Assembly (NCBI GenBank): GCA_018881555.1
Contig: JACAXG010000008.1
Span: forward strand, 14,750,816 to 14,814,815
Reading direction: 5' to 3'
Origin: Amblyornis subalaris
Taxonomy: Eukaryota; Chordata; Aves; Passeriformes; Ptilonorhynchidae
DNA length: 64,000 nucleotides
Shown here piece after piece: positions 12,901 through 22,943 of the stretch. Each line of letters starts with the position of its first letter. Position 1 is the first letter of the stretch. The notes beneath the pieces were generated by a model. That model saw only the letters and a list, made by a program, of their open reading frames with translations. It was not told the DNA's origin and did no database searches. The position numbers and the translations under genes are program-made.

Positions 12901-15900
12901 TGGAATACTTCACTTTTTTTAGTGGAAGCAGGCTTGTAAGGGCTGAGAAAAATACNAGAGCTGGCAGCAGTGGCAGGAATGAAAGATTGGAAGTAGAATC
13001 TCCACCTTTAGCGGTGGNGAGTTGTTTTGTCCTGGTATCTGGATATGTAGTGTTGTGCTGTCATATTTCCCTGTCTCACTGGGCCAATTTTGCTCAAGAG
13101 AGAGGGCTGTTTGCCTATTCCAGATGATGTAACTGTAAATGCAAAAGAAAGNAAAAAAGTTACATTTCTTACAAAATGTTTTTATCTTTCTTAAAACCAA
13201 GCCTTTCCTGACAGAACTTAATTCTGCTTTTCTTTACGCCAGTAAGTTTTCCTTGGGATGAATCTCANTCTCCAAGTTGCTACAGATGAGATNGGGTTGT
13301 AAGAGCAGTTCTGTGATTTATGCTAATGCCTGAAGTTGTATGAATGGCAAAACCAGGACTTTATAATGGGAATCTGCACCCAGTCAAGTTTGGGAAACAG
13401 GCTGTGGAAGTGTTACTTGTAGTTTTCAGTTGGTCCGTGAGATGGCAGCCACACCGCCTGGAAATATTCCAGNGAAACCAGAGCTGGCCCACTCACCAGG
13501 GCCCTGAGCATTAGCCAAGTTCACTGCCTCACAGAGAGCACAGGGAAAACTGACCTACGCAGGAAAGAAGTAGTAAAGTCTCTAGACTTTGTCTAGAAAA
13601 GAATGCAGAAAGAAAATAAAATGCGGAAACTTGATAAATGTATTATGGATTTAATCAAAGATGTGTTCTTGTTTATGTACATGCAGTTACATAAAGATAT
13701 TTGACTAAAATGCACAGACTGCCAGTCAGGATACATAAAATTACAAATCTTNTTGGCTTTTAGCAGATTTTCTCGAGTGTTTTCTCCTATGTGAGTTAAG
13801 GAAAAGGTAACATTAAAAATAAGCACTGGTAGTAATCTGTCAATTTTGGCTTCCAGCAGGTATGAGTTTTCATTAAACAGGCTTGGAAAGCTCAGCAGTG
13901 ATATTCACATGCTGTCAAAGTACTTTTTTTCCTTCCTGTGCAGCCATAAGNGTTAAGAGCATTGCTGTTGATCCCAGCAGCAGTGTTTTGTGATGCTGTC
14001 TGATATGGTTTTTAATACAGCAACATCAGCCTCCCTTCTCTGGGTACTTCTTGAGCGCATGACACCTTGAATGAGGTTTTGATTTGTTTTGGTGTAAACT
14101 TTGTCGTTGAAGCAAATTGGAAGCTCTGTATGCCTGAAGTTGAGAATGCTGAGTTCTGAACCTTTGTAAANCTCAATATATACAATTGAAATTAAGTTGT
14201 ACCACCCCTAGTCTGCTGTCCTGCTCACAGTGGGCTCAAAGGGTGGTGGTAGAAATGTGAGCATCAGTCTTGCAAAAGAATTTTGGCTNTTTCTATCTGT
14301 AGGGTTTAATGCATCTCCAGGGGAAGCCTGTGTGTTCTTTTGACCCAGAAGGGTTGATTTTTGCTGCTGGAGTCAATTCTGAAATGGTGAAGCTTTACGA
14401 TCTCCGGTCTTTTGACAAGGTGAGCTTCCCTTCTTACACTTCTTGTCTTGCAAGAAATAATCTAAACTCAGTGCTCTGATTTCTGTACTTGAGATTACTG
14501 CCTGGGGAGCCTCCTTGGCTTCCAGAGAGTTCTCAGTAAGCACGCATCTCACAGACAGAAAGGGATACATCACCAAATCCTGAGGTATACTCCTAAGCAA
14601 TGTTAAAGTGCTAACCCTTTAACCTGCTTCAATCTCCTGTTCAGGCTTTTTGTTGTGTGGTTTTGGGCTTTTTTTCCTTGCTGCTTATTCTGGAAGAACN
14701 CTGGCAAAGACGGAGCCAGGATTGTCAGAAATGAGGGAAATTTCAAAGGAAACTGTAATTGGGTGGGCAGCTGAACTGAATAAGCACTGAGCATAGTTAG
14801 TTCCATGGTTTTCAAAAATCAGATGATGATTACACTGCCTCAAACTCTCTCTCTAACTTATTTAGCAGCCTTGTTTGAAAACTTTCCTACCTTAATTTAC
14901 TATCTGCTGTTGATTGGGGTAGAGTATGAAACTATGGGATTGAAACACCCTACTGTGGCTCTTTTTTTCTTTGGAAACTGGATTTCTACATTGAAACCTA
15001 CACATGCGGTGACTTNTTTGCCATGAACACTGCCTTTTGGTATCTTAGGGCTAAGGATTTTCTTATAAAAAATCTGAAACGTTTTCCTGTGCTAAGGTTA
15101 AAAGCAGACTCTCGTTAGCAGCAATNCATAGACTTCATCATATTTCCCATTTTCTCTCTGCAGGGGCCATTTGCTACATTTAAGATGCAATATGATCGAA
15201 CTTGTGAGTGGACAGGCCTGAAGTTCAGCAATGATGGGAAACTCATCCTCATCTCGACGAACGGTGGCTTCATTCGGCTCATCGATGCCTTCAAAGGAGC
15301 TGTCCTGCATACGTTTGGGGTGAGCCTGCTGCCTNTGGTACTTGCTGGAAAACTTGGTGTTAGTTTTGGGAGCAGGTGCCCTTTGGTGGTGAGATTGCTG
15401 TGGACACTCTCTCTACTACATATTCTCCTGTTTTGTGCCATAGGGTTATAACAATAGTAAGGCTGTCACGCTGGAGGCATCATTCACACCAGACTCTCAG
15501 TTCATCATGATAGGTAAGAGAATCCTTGGAAAGAATTTCAGTGCTCTGAAATTAGGTGTTAAGTAGGGCTAAAGCTGTGTCTATTGGGAAGCAGAATGTA
15601 TTTAAATAATACAATGCAGCTGTGAACTTNCTTTGCATTGACAGTGTTCTGTTTTTCTAGATTGCTCAGTGTCCTCCAGACTGAAATGTAAATGAGCCTG
15701 CAGGAANACTTTTCTCCTTTATATATAAGTGCTGACCAAAATAGATAAGAAACCAGCGAACTGTTGTAATGTGGGAAGACCTGTCACATAATTTGTCAAT
15801 GGTCCTCACCCTGTGGCTAGGATGCCCTCATGTCCTGCCTCAAAGCATTTNGTGTCTGTGTTGTGGCCATCCCCTGTTTCCTGATGACCAAGGCATCTGC

Positions 15901-17631
15901 TTGTTCTTGGCTGATTGGCCTCGTAGCTTGGTGCATTCGTGCACTTCCAGGGATGTTCCTGCACTGCTGACATGCTGGGGCAGCTGCAGGTTGTTCATGT
16001 GGCTTTTGTAAACCCCCATGTCTGTGGAACAAGCTCTTAACCCTTGATAGAAGCTGTAGGCATCAGCNTGGTGGCTCCCAGTGTAGTATTCCCCTGGCCC
16101 AGGCTTCCTTCCTCACCCTCTGCAGGATGGACTCCTGAGGGAATAAGGTGNCAAAAAGCAGTTTGAAACTCCTGTACAGCCTGCTGCTGCACGTTGGGCA
16201 CCCCAAAATGAGCCCTTCAGTCACACAAGTCAGAAGAGTGTGTGGTGCCCCCTCCTTGCACTTTATATTTTGTTCTTATTTATGTGGCTGGTACATCAAA
16301 TATGTTTAACTTTGTGGTAATTGGTATCCAGATCCTCATTTTTCCTGGATGAGTGATGATCTTGGCAAAGCTTCTTTTCTTTTGTTCTGGTTGAGAACTT
16401 CCTGATTGCAGAGAAGAGAGGTGGGGTTTTTTGTTTAGTCTGTCTCTGGAGAGCACTTTATTACACATATTTACCTTCCTGTTGTGCTCTTCCAAATTNA
16501 AACAGTAGTAAAAGTTCCAAACCACTTATTCCTGCTCAGTTTTTACATGTGGTTAAGTTGCAACTTGGGCTTCTTAATTTTTCCTTCCTGAAAGGTTGTA
16601 GACATAAATACAGAAGCAGAAGAAAATTATTTGCATTTTTATTAGGAATTCTATTTAAAATCAGTCTAAAGCAGAACTGAATTATAAAAATGTAAATTTC
16701 TCAGCCTCAGAGTTTGAAAAATGCCATTTTAAAGTGAAAAACTTGTCCCATTGTAGTAATGTGAAGCATTGACATCTCCAGGGAAGCTTCTGGTATTTGG
16801 CTTAGTGCATTGAAATCTGGTTACCTCCCTTAGTAAGGGCTTTGGTTTGATTCTGTGCCCACGGAGTGAAATATTTACCTGTGTCTGAACTGAGAACTTG
16901 TGTGAACAATGACTCTCCCCAGCATTCGGCCTCATGCACACTGGTGCAGGTTGGCCAGGGTCTCTCCTCAGCAGCTGGAGGTGTCAGCTCTCCTTTCCTG
17001 CTGGGTGACAGGAGTTACATCTTTGCCTGAATAGTGTTGCACTGTGTTGTGTAGTTGAGTCTCTGCAGTGCAAAGGTACAAACCTGCTCTTTGGANATAG
17101 GTGTGTTAAGTCTGTGATGTTTGTAAGTGCCCTTGTGACACTTTGAGAACTCTAAAGGTTGTGTTACGAAGTTGAAACCTGCCTGTTCCTAAAGTTCTGA
17201 AAGAAAAAAAATGTTCTTCCTTTCCTCTGCTGACCTCTCCACTGCATCTTACATATCTTGTTTTCCACTCCTACCTTCAGGTTCGGAGGATGGGAAGATC
17301 CATGTTTGGAATGGGGAAAGTGGAATGAAGGTGGCTGTGCTAGATGGAAAACACACAGGTCCTATAACCTGTCTGCAGTTCAATCCAAAATTCATGACTT
17401 TTGCTAGCGCATGTTCCAATATGGTAAGGAAATGGGTTTTAAGTTCCTCTGAGCTCCATGAGGTGCTGGCCCTTGTAGAGATGAATCTGAGAAGGCTCAG
17501 TGCCTCTCANGTATGCTTACAGAAGGCAGCAGCTCCTGCAGTGTGCTGTAGGAGAGATTTGTGTTCTGCTATGAAAAGATGTTTTCTTTCCTCTTCTGTA
17601 GGCCTTCTGGTTGCCAACTATCGACGACTAA
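4000..17631 (+). CDS. WDR82: WDR82, WD repeat protein 82 (9 exons, complete)
   Basis: Exons: 4000-4160, 9004-9101, 11976-12042, 12232-12331, 14303-14419, 15164-15319, 15444-15513, 17281-17423, 17602-17631. They join in frame to 942 nt, 313 residues, the usual vertebrate length. All introns are GT-AG. The product begins [17 protein letters not shown] and ends AFWLPTIDD, nearly identical to the human protein as I recall it. It is a seven-bladed-type WD40 protein; clear WD signatures include [13 protein letters not shown] (exon 4) and [14 protein letters not shown] (exon 8). Family role: nuclear adaptor that recruits SETD1A/SETD1B to Ser5-phosphorylated RNA polymerase II for H3K4 trimethylation, and a subunit of the PNUTS-TOX4-PP1 phosphatase complex and of termination machinery. 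The start has G at -3 and lies in a CpG island. One N (9076) is in a third codon position (Val) and changes nothing. Intron 2 carries let-7g. Confidence 0.98.
4161..9003 (+). other. WDR82 intron 1
   Basis: A 4.8 kb intron with donor GTGAGT and acceptor CAACAG. It holds an 18-base T run at 5271-5288, an AATAAA in T-rich context near 6976 (no evidence that it is used) and otherwise AT-rich single-copy-looking DNA. No ORF with a recognisable product, no RNA gene and no clear transposon were seen. Confidence 0.8.
9102..11975 (+). other. WDR82 intron 2 (let-7g host)
   Basis: Donor GTAAGTG, acceptor TTTTCAG. Besides the let-7g hairpin the intron contains an AT-rich, T-run-laden segment around 9950-10040. 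Nothing else was recognised in its 2.9 kb. Confidence 0.85.
10447..10530 (+). ncRNA. MIRLET7G: let-7g microRNA precursor
   Basis: A hairpin with the let-7g 5p arm at 10451-10472 (begins TGAGGTAGTAGTTTGTACAG) and the 3p arm at about 10508-10528 (CTGTACAGGCCACTGCCTTG). The arms pair across a loop containing the let-7g-specific 'gagggtctatgataccaccc'. The 5p arm has TTTGTACAG after TGAGGTAGTAG, which separates let-7g from other let-7 members. It lies in sense orientation in intron 2 of WDR82, the same host and intron position as in mammals, so it can be cut from the WDR82 pre-mRNA. let-7 represses proliferation genes such as LIN28 and HMGA2 and accumulates during differentiation; LIN28 binding to the loop blocks its processing. 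The sequence matches the human precursor as I remember it except at the outermost 3' base. Confidence 0.98.
12332..17280 (+). other. WDR82 introns 4 to 7 region
   Basis: The introns between the listed exons here are 12332-14302, 14420-15163, 15320-15443 (124 bp) and 15514-17280. Each has GT-AG ends. I see no embedded gene, RNA or recognisable transposon. Short open frames that read through the exons are the exons' own frames extended into intron sequence. Confidence 0.75.
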
Positions 17632-18429
17632 TTCCTACACTGCAGCTGCTGGGATGATTCCCATAGTGCTAACAGCAGCACGTCATTGCAAGCATAGTTT
17701 TGGAATTTCCTACATCTCCCAGACTCTGTTCCTGTTCTGCGTGTTTCCATGTCTTACGTTTATCTACAGCATTCCGTTGTGAGGACTGCTCCTCTCCTGG
17801 CACTCTCAGAAGCAGCATGCTCCAAGTTCTTACTTCCAGTCCATGCCTAGCAGGCTTCAGCCTAAGATGGAACTGACACAGTATTATTTCTAAGAGCAGT
17901 GAAGTCTGTTTTATCTACAAAATGTTAGTGGCATTTTTTAAAGCTGTAATTATGTTTTTTCCTGCTGTAAGTGCACAAGGCTATTGATGTTCCAAGGTGG
18001 AACGTGCAGTTCTTCCCATAAGTGCATGTTTTTAACGTCTGGGATCTCTGGTTTCACTGCAGTCCACAGATGCAAATACTTCTGTGCCAAATGTGAACAC
18101 TGACAGTTTTCAACAGCAGATGCTGGATTCCCTTGCAGTGGAACATGCACCAGAAGCGTGGGTGACTGTGAATGTACCTCATACACCTTGTCATCCTTTT
18201 TTTTCGTGATTTAGTGTGCAACTGTACAGGTTTCATCCACTGCCAGAGGTTGCCAAAGCCTCCCTGCTGTTTGCCAGCATCCCAGAGGCGCAGACAGCTC
18301 TGCTGAGGTCCAGCCAGTGTCCCAAGCAATAAAGGAGTCTGTCAGCAGGAAGACGGAGAAACCAAACTGAGACTGAAAGCACAGTCTGCCTGTGTATCTT
18401 CCTTATGTACCATCTTGGCTGATCTTACT

Positions 18430-18437
18430 TGTAAATA
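18430..18437 (+). promoter_or_regulatory. Pumilio response element in WDR82 3' UTR (1)
   Basis: TGTAAATA is an exact match to the Pumilio consensus UGUANAUA, on the transcribed strand within the candidate 3' UTR. Binding is inferred only. Confidence 0.4.
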
Positions 18438-18568
18438 TCGTGGGGTGGGTGGGCAGTGGGAATGGGCCATATTTTTTTACTTTTAGATATAAAAGAATAT
18501 GATGTGGGCCAGTATTGTGAGGTGTCTAGGCTGTTTACTTTCACCGATGCAGTTTTCCACCCCTGGTT

Positions 18569-18576
18569 TGTAAATA
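18569..18576 (+). promoter_or_regulatory. Pumilio response element in WDR82 3' UTR (2)
   Basis: A second exact TGTAAATA, 139 bases after the first, in the sequence 'ctggtttgtaaataagct'. Close spacing of two sites is typical of real Pumilio targets, but chance is not excluded. Confidence 0.4.
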
Positions 18577-20908
18577 AGCTCCGTGAAATTCATCCCACAC
18601 CAGGCTTAGACCTGTTTCCCTTTGTTGGTAAAACTGACATGTGGTTAGTCCGTCACATAGTTTGTTACAGGTCTGCAGGTTTCCAGTGATAGCTTCAAAA
18701 GAGCAATACATCCTTTGTCAGATGGTGTCTTCAGAAGTGAATTTCAAAAATCTTAGGCACGACTGTGCTGACACTGCTTTGCTGTGGCCCTGCTCCAAAG
18801 AATGCCCCTGCAGAGAGATGGAAGGGACATGCTCTCCTGTCTCAGGAGCTTGTAGCACAGAAAAGCTGGCAGGCTGGTCTTCAAGCCTAGTTCCAGTTTA
18901 TTTTTCCTGAAATGCTGCATCAATGGAATGCATCCACCAGCAAGCTGGGACAGGCCTGGTGAAAATGTTAGTGTTCACTGTATTCTTGCCTTTCTGAACA
19001 CGCTTGGGCTTATGCTGGGTCACAGCTTGGGAAGTCGATTCTTTCCCTTGCCCAGTCACATGTGCTTCCCTGCTCATAAGTATGACAAGCTGGCAAGGTG
19101 ACAGGATGGTAATGGGCATTTTCTCTCTGCTCTCCAGTGCCAGTCCACACTGGCAAACCGTGCTGGAGCGTTTTCCTTAGGTCAGTTGTGCTGATATTCC
19201 CCTGTTACAGCAAAGTTCATCTCAGCTGTGGCTCCTTGTATATAATTCAGACCATGTCTCCCTGGAAGAGTAAATGACCTTGTAGAACAGCTGCTTCTGT
19301 TTTGCTTTTTCTTGCCTTTTTTCCCCTCCCAGTTCTGGTTCATGGAAATGTGCTGTGCTAAGAGCTGGGGATGGGCACTGAGCATTGCTGCACTGCTGGT
19401 TCCGTTCAGGTCAGTGCTTGCCTGTGGCAGTGCAGGAGCACTGCCCACACGGGGCAAGGTCACACTATGGTGCTGTGGATGTGGCTCATCTCTGCTGCCA
19501 CATTGGGCATTTCTAACCACAGCTCTGCAGTTAGCCCATCCTCCATAGGGGCTGATAGATGCTTTCCCTGTGCCACACAGGCCTGCTGCTGGAGATGCAG
19601 ACGAGAGGTTCAGGCCACCCCTCTTCCTGTGCTGTCCCACCGTTGCCTATAAATATAACTGCCCCGTGCAAAGGGAGGTGGTTTTCTTGGGCCTCAGTTA
19701 CTTAACTCAGCACTGTTGCATTTCAGGCTGCTTGGTGCTATTTTACCTTTGTTGGTATTTGCAGTGCTTTGTAATGTACAGGTTTTTGAGGTTTGTAGTG
19801 TGTTTTAACAGTCAAACTTCAGCGTCCAGTAGTTAATCATCTTTGAGGTTTTTCAAGTCTGTTGCCTGAGGAAGTGAACAGATAGCCTCCGGCCATATTC
19901 CTTGTTCCTTTTCACAGGGAAGCTTTTGGAAGTTTTTTATTCTACAAAAGCTCTTTGCTAATGTGGTTTGAGCACTTGTCTAGAAGTTGTCGTTCAGCTC
20001 TCTTCTGCTTGCAGTGTTGTAAAACATGGTGCGTTGTGGCATGAAATGTTTAAGGAAAAGGGGACCAGAACAGTGTTTAGGAGGACACACCCACAAGCAT
20101 GTCAGTGGCTTTCTGGAATGAAGAGGGATGTACAGGCTCATGCACAACAGCAATAGTGCTCAGTTCAGGATTGCAGCTGAGCACCTTTCCAGGGCCCACT
20201 GCCACCCACACAGGTAGATACATCTCTGTTGACGTAGCATGGAGTGCTTTCCATCTGCCTTTAAAAGAGGAGAATGTACCAAGTATTGTTAAGGAACTTG
20301 AGACAGTTGGACAGGAAAGGTGAATAAAGAAGCTTCCAGCTTCTACGTGCTTCTCTAGGAGTCGTAGGGCTACAATTCACATGCTCCTCAGGGCCACCAG
20401 GTAATGAGAGACAGACCTGATGAAAAACAGCACTCCCAGGTCTAACGGAGTGGCCAAGCAGGAAACAGCATTCCCCTCCAAATCTAACATTTCAGTACCT
20501 CCATGTTCTTGGGGATGAAGTAACGACCTTTCTTCAAAACATGCAGCAAGTGAGACTCAACAGCCCACCTTTAAGTAAGCAGTGGTGGTGTTGAGAACCT
20601 CTGCTGGGCAGTAGGAGATTTCAGGTGGAATTGTCCAAGTCAGTCTTGAGAGATTTTTATTACTTTATGGAAGCTCCCAGGTCTGGATTCATGTCCCCAC
20701 CCTTTCTTTGGAGGACACAGGAGCAATTGAGGGACAAATTTGGAAGCAGCAGCGTATCTTTTGCAATGCTTTTTGTCTGTATTAGCACTTTAAGAGACTT
20801 CACCCTGGTGTTGGGACGGGGCAGGAGCCTGGCGAGCCTTTTGGAAACTGGTCTCTGGTTGTGAGCTGCTATAGGGAGTTGGACTCCTCGGTGGTATCTG
20901 CCAGTGAG

Positions 20909-20916
20909 TGTAAATA
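20909..20916 (+). promoter_or_regulatory. Pumilio response element in WDR82 3' UTR (3)
   Basis: A third exact TGTAAATA, about 70 bases before the distal polyadenylation signal. It would be present only in the longest mRNA form. Confidence 0.4.
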
Positions 20917-20985
20917 CATAAAGTCAAATTATGCTTTGTCTCAAAATACTACGTATGTGGAGAATTCAATGTTGTGGCTGTGACC

Positions 20986-20991
20986 AATAAA
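20986..20991 (+). terminator. Candidate WDR82 polyadenylation signal
   Basis: A canonical AATAAA in 'gaccaataaatattttgtag' is followed within 40 bases by GT-rich sequence (gtgagtgctg, gcgtttgtccagtgtg), the expected downstream element. Cleavage would fall near 21005. Confidence 0.7.
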
Positions 20992-21005
20992 TATTTTGTA
21001 GAGAG

Positions 21006-21770
21006 ACCACGTGAGTGCTGTAAATTCTGCGTTTGTCCAGTGTGATAAAACTTGCTGGTTTCTTAGAGGGGGAATGGGCAACTCATCCATTTTTTAAGAA
21101 GTCCCTTTGTTTTGGAAGGTCAGAAGCTCTGTAGTGGAAATAGCAATTCTTTGAAGTTATCCCTTCATAAGATATTAAGAGGTTTTTCTTGCCTACAAAT
21201 GTATCAGGATAGGGAAGCAACCTTGTGACAGCTACTTATGGAGGTATGGTGCCCTAGGTAGAGGGGCAGCCTGTGGTCTGGATGGAAGAGCTGAGCTGTT
21301 TCTCAGCAAGAAGTTGAGAAAAGAACTTGCTGGATTTGAGTAACAGGAATCTTGGATCATTACAGACAATGCATATAAATGTGGTGTTACAGCTGCTGAA
21401 GAGAGGACAGCAGCCAGCATCATTAACACGGGCAAACCCCCATGTGCGTTGTTTTCAGGTTCAACTTAAGAGGAGGGGGGAAAGTGAAGCCGGAGAGACA
21501 TGGTTTTTGTTCTGTCCCTTGCTTAAACCATGAGCAGATAGCTGAGAAGGCTGCCCCATTCCTGGGGGGAATTTCCTCCCACTGCAGGAAATCATCCTTT
21601 GACACCAAGCCCTCAGGGCAGTTCTGATAAGGGAATACTTCTAGTGACAAACTGTTTCTTGGCAAAGAGAAATTCAAAGTAAAAACTCCCCTATGATTTT
21701 CTAAGGCTGTTTTTCTCCAGCCCAGGTCTGTGTAAAATCCCCAACAGGAATAACACCACAGTAAGATGCA
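21006..21770. other. Intergenic gap between WDR82 and PPM1M 3' ends
   Basis: A short convergent gap of about 0.8 kb between the candidate polyadenylation sites. No gene or repeat was recognised. Confidence 0.55.
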
Positions 21771-21792
21771 TGGGAAAAAAAAACAAAGTACT

Positions 21793-21798
21793 TTTATT
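21793..21798 (-). terminator. Distal candidate PPM1M polyadenylation signal
   Basis: AATAAA on the minus strand, followed within about 15 bases by a T-rich run (CTTTGTTTTTTTTTCCC), a good downstream element. Confidence 0.55.
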
Positions 21799-22077
21799 TG
21801 GACTTTCATCCTTGTGGAACTTAAAACACACACTGGGGTTTGGCTGCTTCTTCAGCGAATCTTGGAACCTGTGTAATGAATAATGAAAACTGGGAAGTGG
21901 GAACTCAGGGAAATGGGAAGCTTGTCCAGACCTGAATTTGCCTGGCTAATAAGCAGGTTGGGAAGCAGATGCTCAGAGTTCAAGACAAAACTCTGGCATG
22001 TCTGCTGCACTGTGTTTCTGCTGGAATGAGTGTAAGTGCTTGGGATTCAGCACTGCAGACAAATTGCAACAAACCGG

Positions 22078-22083
22078 TTTTAT
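22078..22083 (-). terminator. Proximal candidate PPM1M polyadenylation signal
   Basis: AATAAA on the minus strand, with a following GTTTGTTGC stretch. It would give a 3' UTR of roughly 0.9 kb. I cannot decide between this and the distal signal. Confidence 0.5.
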
Positions 22084-22943
22084 TTTACTTGGAGCTCTTC
22101 TACTGAAACAGCTGATGCACTGAAACACCTTGGTTCTCATCANTGCTGCTGCTACAAAACCTGCTCTGCTGTCAGAAATGACCTGAATACAGAAAGTGTC
22201 AGCNAGTGTGGATTAAGATTTGTTAGAAATCTGTAGGTTGTGTTACTAATACACTTCAGTGTTCTTAAATAGGAGTGAAGGCACATAACTTTGCACAGGA
22301 GGCTCCTGTACACCAGTGTGTAGCTTCACCTGGCTACATCCTCTGGTTTGAGGTGGTGCTGCCTACAATGGCAACTGTCTCGAGGTCTGGGCCACTGCTT
22401 CAGCATTCCCATGCCCCAGGCATGGCTGTGCCCAATGCTGTCTTGGCAGCAGCTCCCAGGTTTTCAGCACATCTCACGTTACAGCAAATGGATACGAGAG
22501 ATGCTTTAGCTTATGCATCCAGTTCAACTTAGTTCAAGTCTGATTAAAAAGCCAGCTCTTCAGACTGGCTGGATCTCAATTGATCCTTATTGTTCAATAC
22601 TAAAAAGGGAGAGGGTTCAGTAGAAATATGGATTTGGGTGTCGCCGTACCACAAAGATCTTAGAAAAAGTGTCCTTTGGCTTGCCTGCCCCCCTTGGCAG
22701 GTTCTCCTTGGTCCAACAATGAGAAAGGGGAGTGAGTTGTGGCCCACTGTTTGCCTCTTGCATGTTCTTAAGGAGCTAATCTTGTTCATCCTCTGCTAAG
22801 TGCTGGCTGTGCATTTTCAGGTTCCACTGCAAATGGTTTTGCTGGAAGAGTGTACGTGTGCAGCAGAAATCCCTCAGTCTCAGGCTGGTGCTGAATGGCA
22901 CCACAGTAGGGGACCACAGAGATGCTGTGTGTCATCCTGACAG

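Larger units (their letters stand above)
17632..21005 (+). other. WDR82: WDR82 3' untranslated region (candidate extent)
   Basis: From the stop codon the sequence continues without splice-bounded exons to an AATAAA at 20986, giving a candidate 3' UTR of about 3.4 kb; a long WDR82 3' UTR is also known in mammals. Earlier AATAAA hexamers near 18330 and 20323 could end shorter forms. Three TGTAAATA Pumilio-type motifs lie inside. Open frames here are short and show no domain. Confidence 0.65.
21775..22943 (-). other. PPM1M: PPM1M 3' untranslated region (candidate extent)
   Basis: Minus-strand sequence after the PPM1M stop. AATAAA signals lie at 22078-22083 and 21793-21798, so the UTR is about 0.9 or 1.15 kb. 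Nothing else was recognised in it. Confidence 0.55.
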
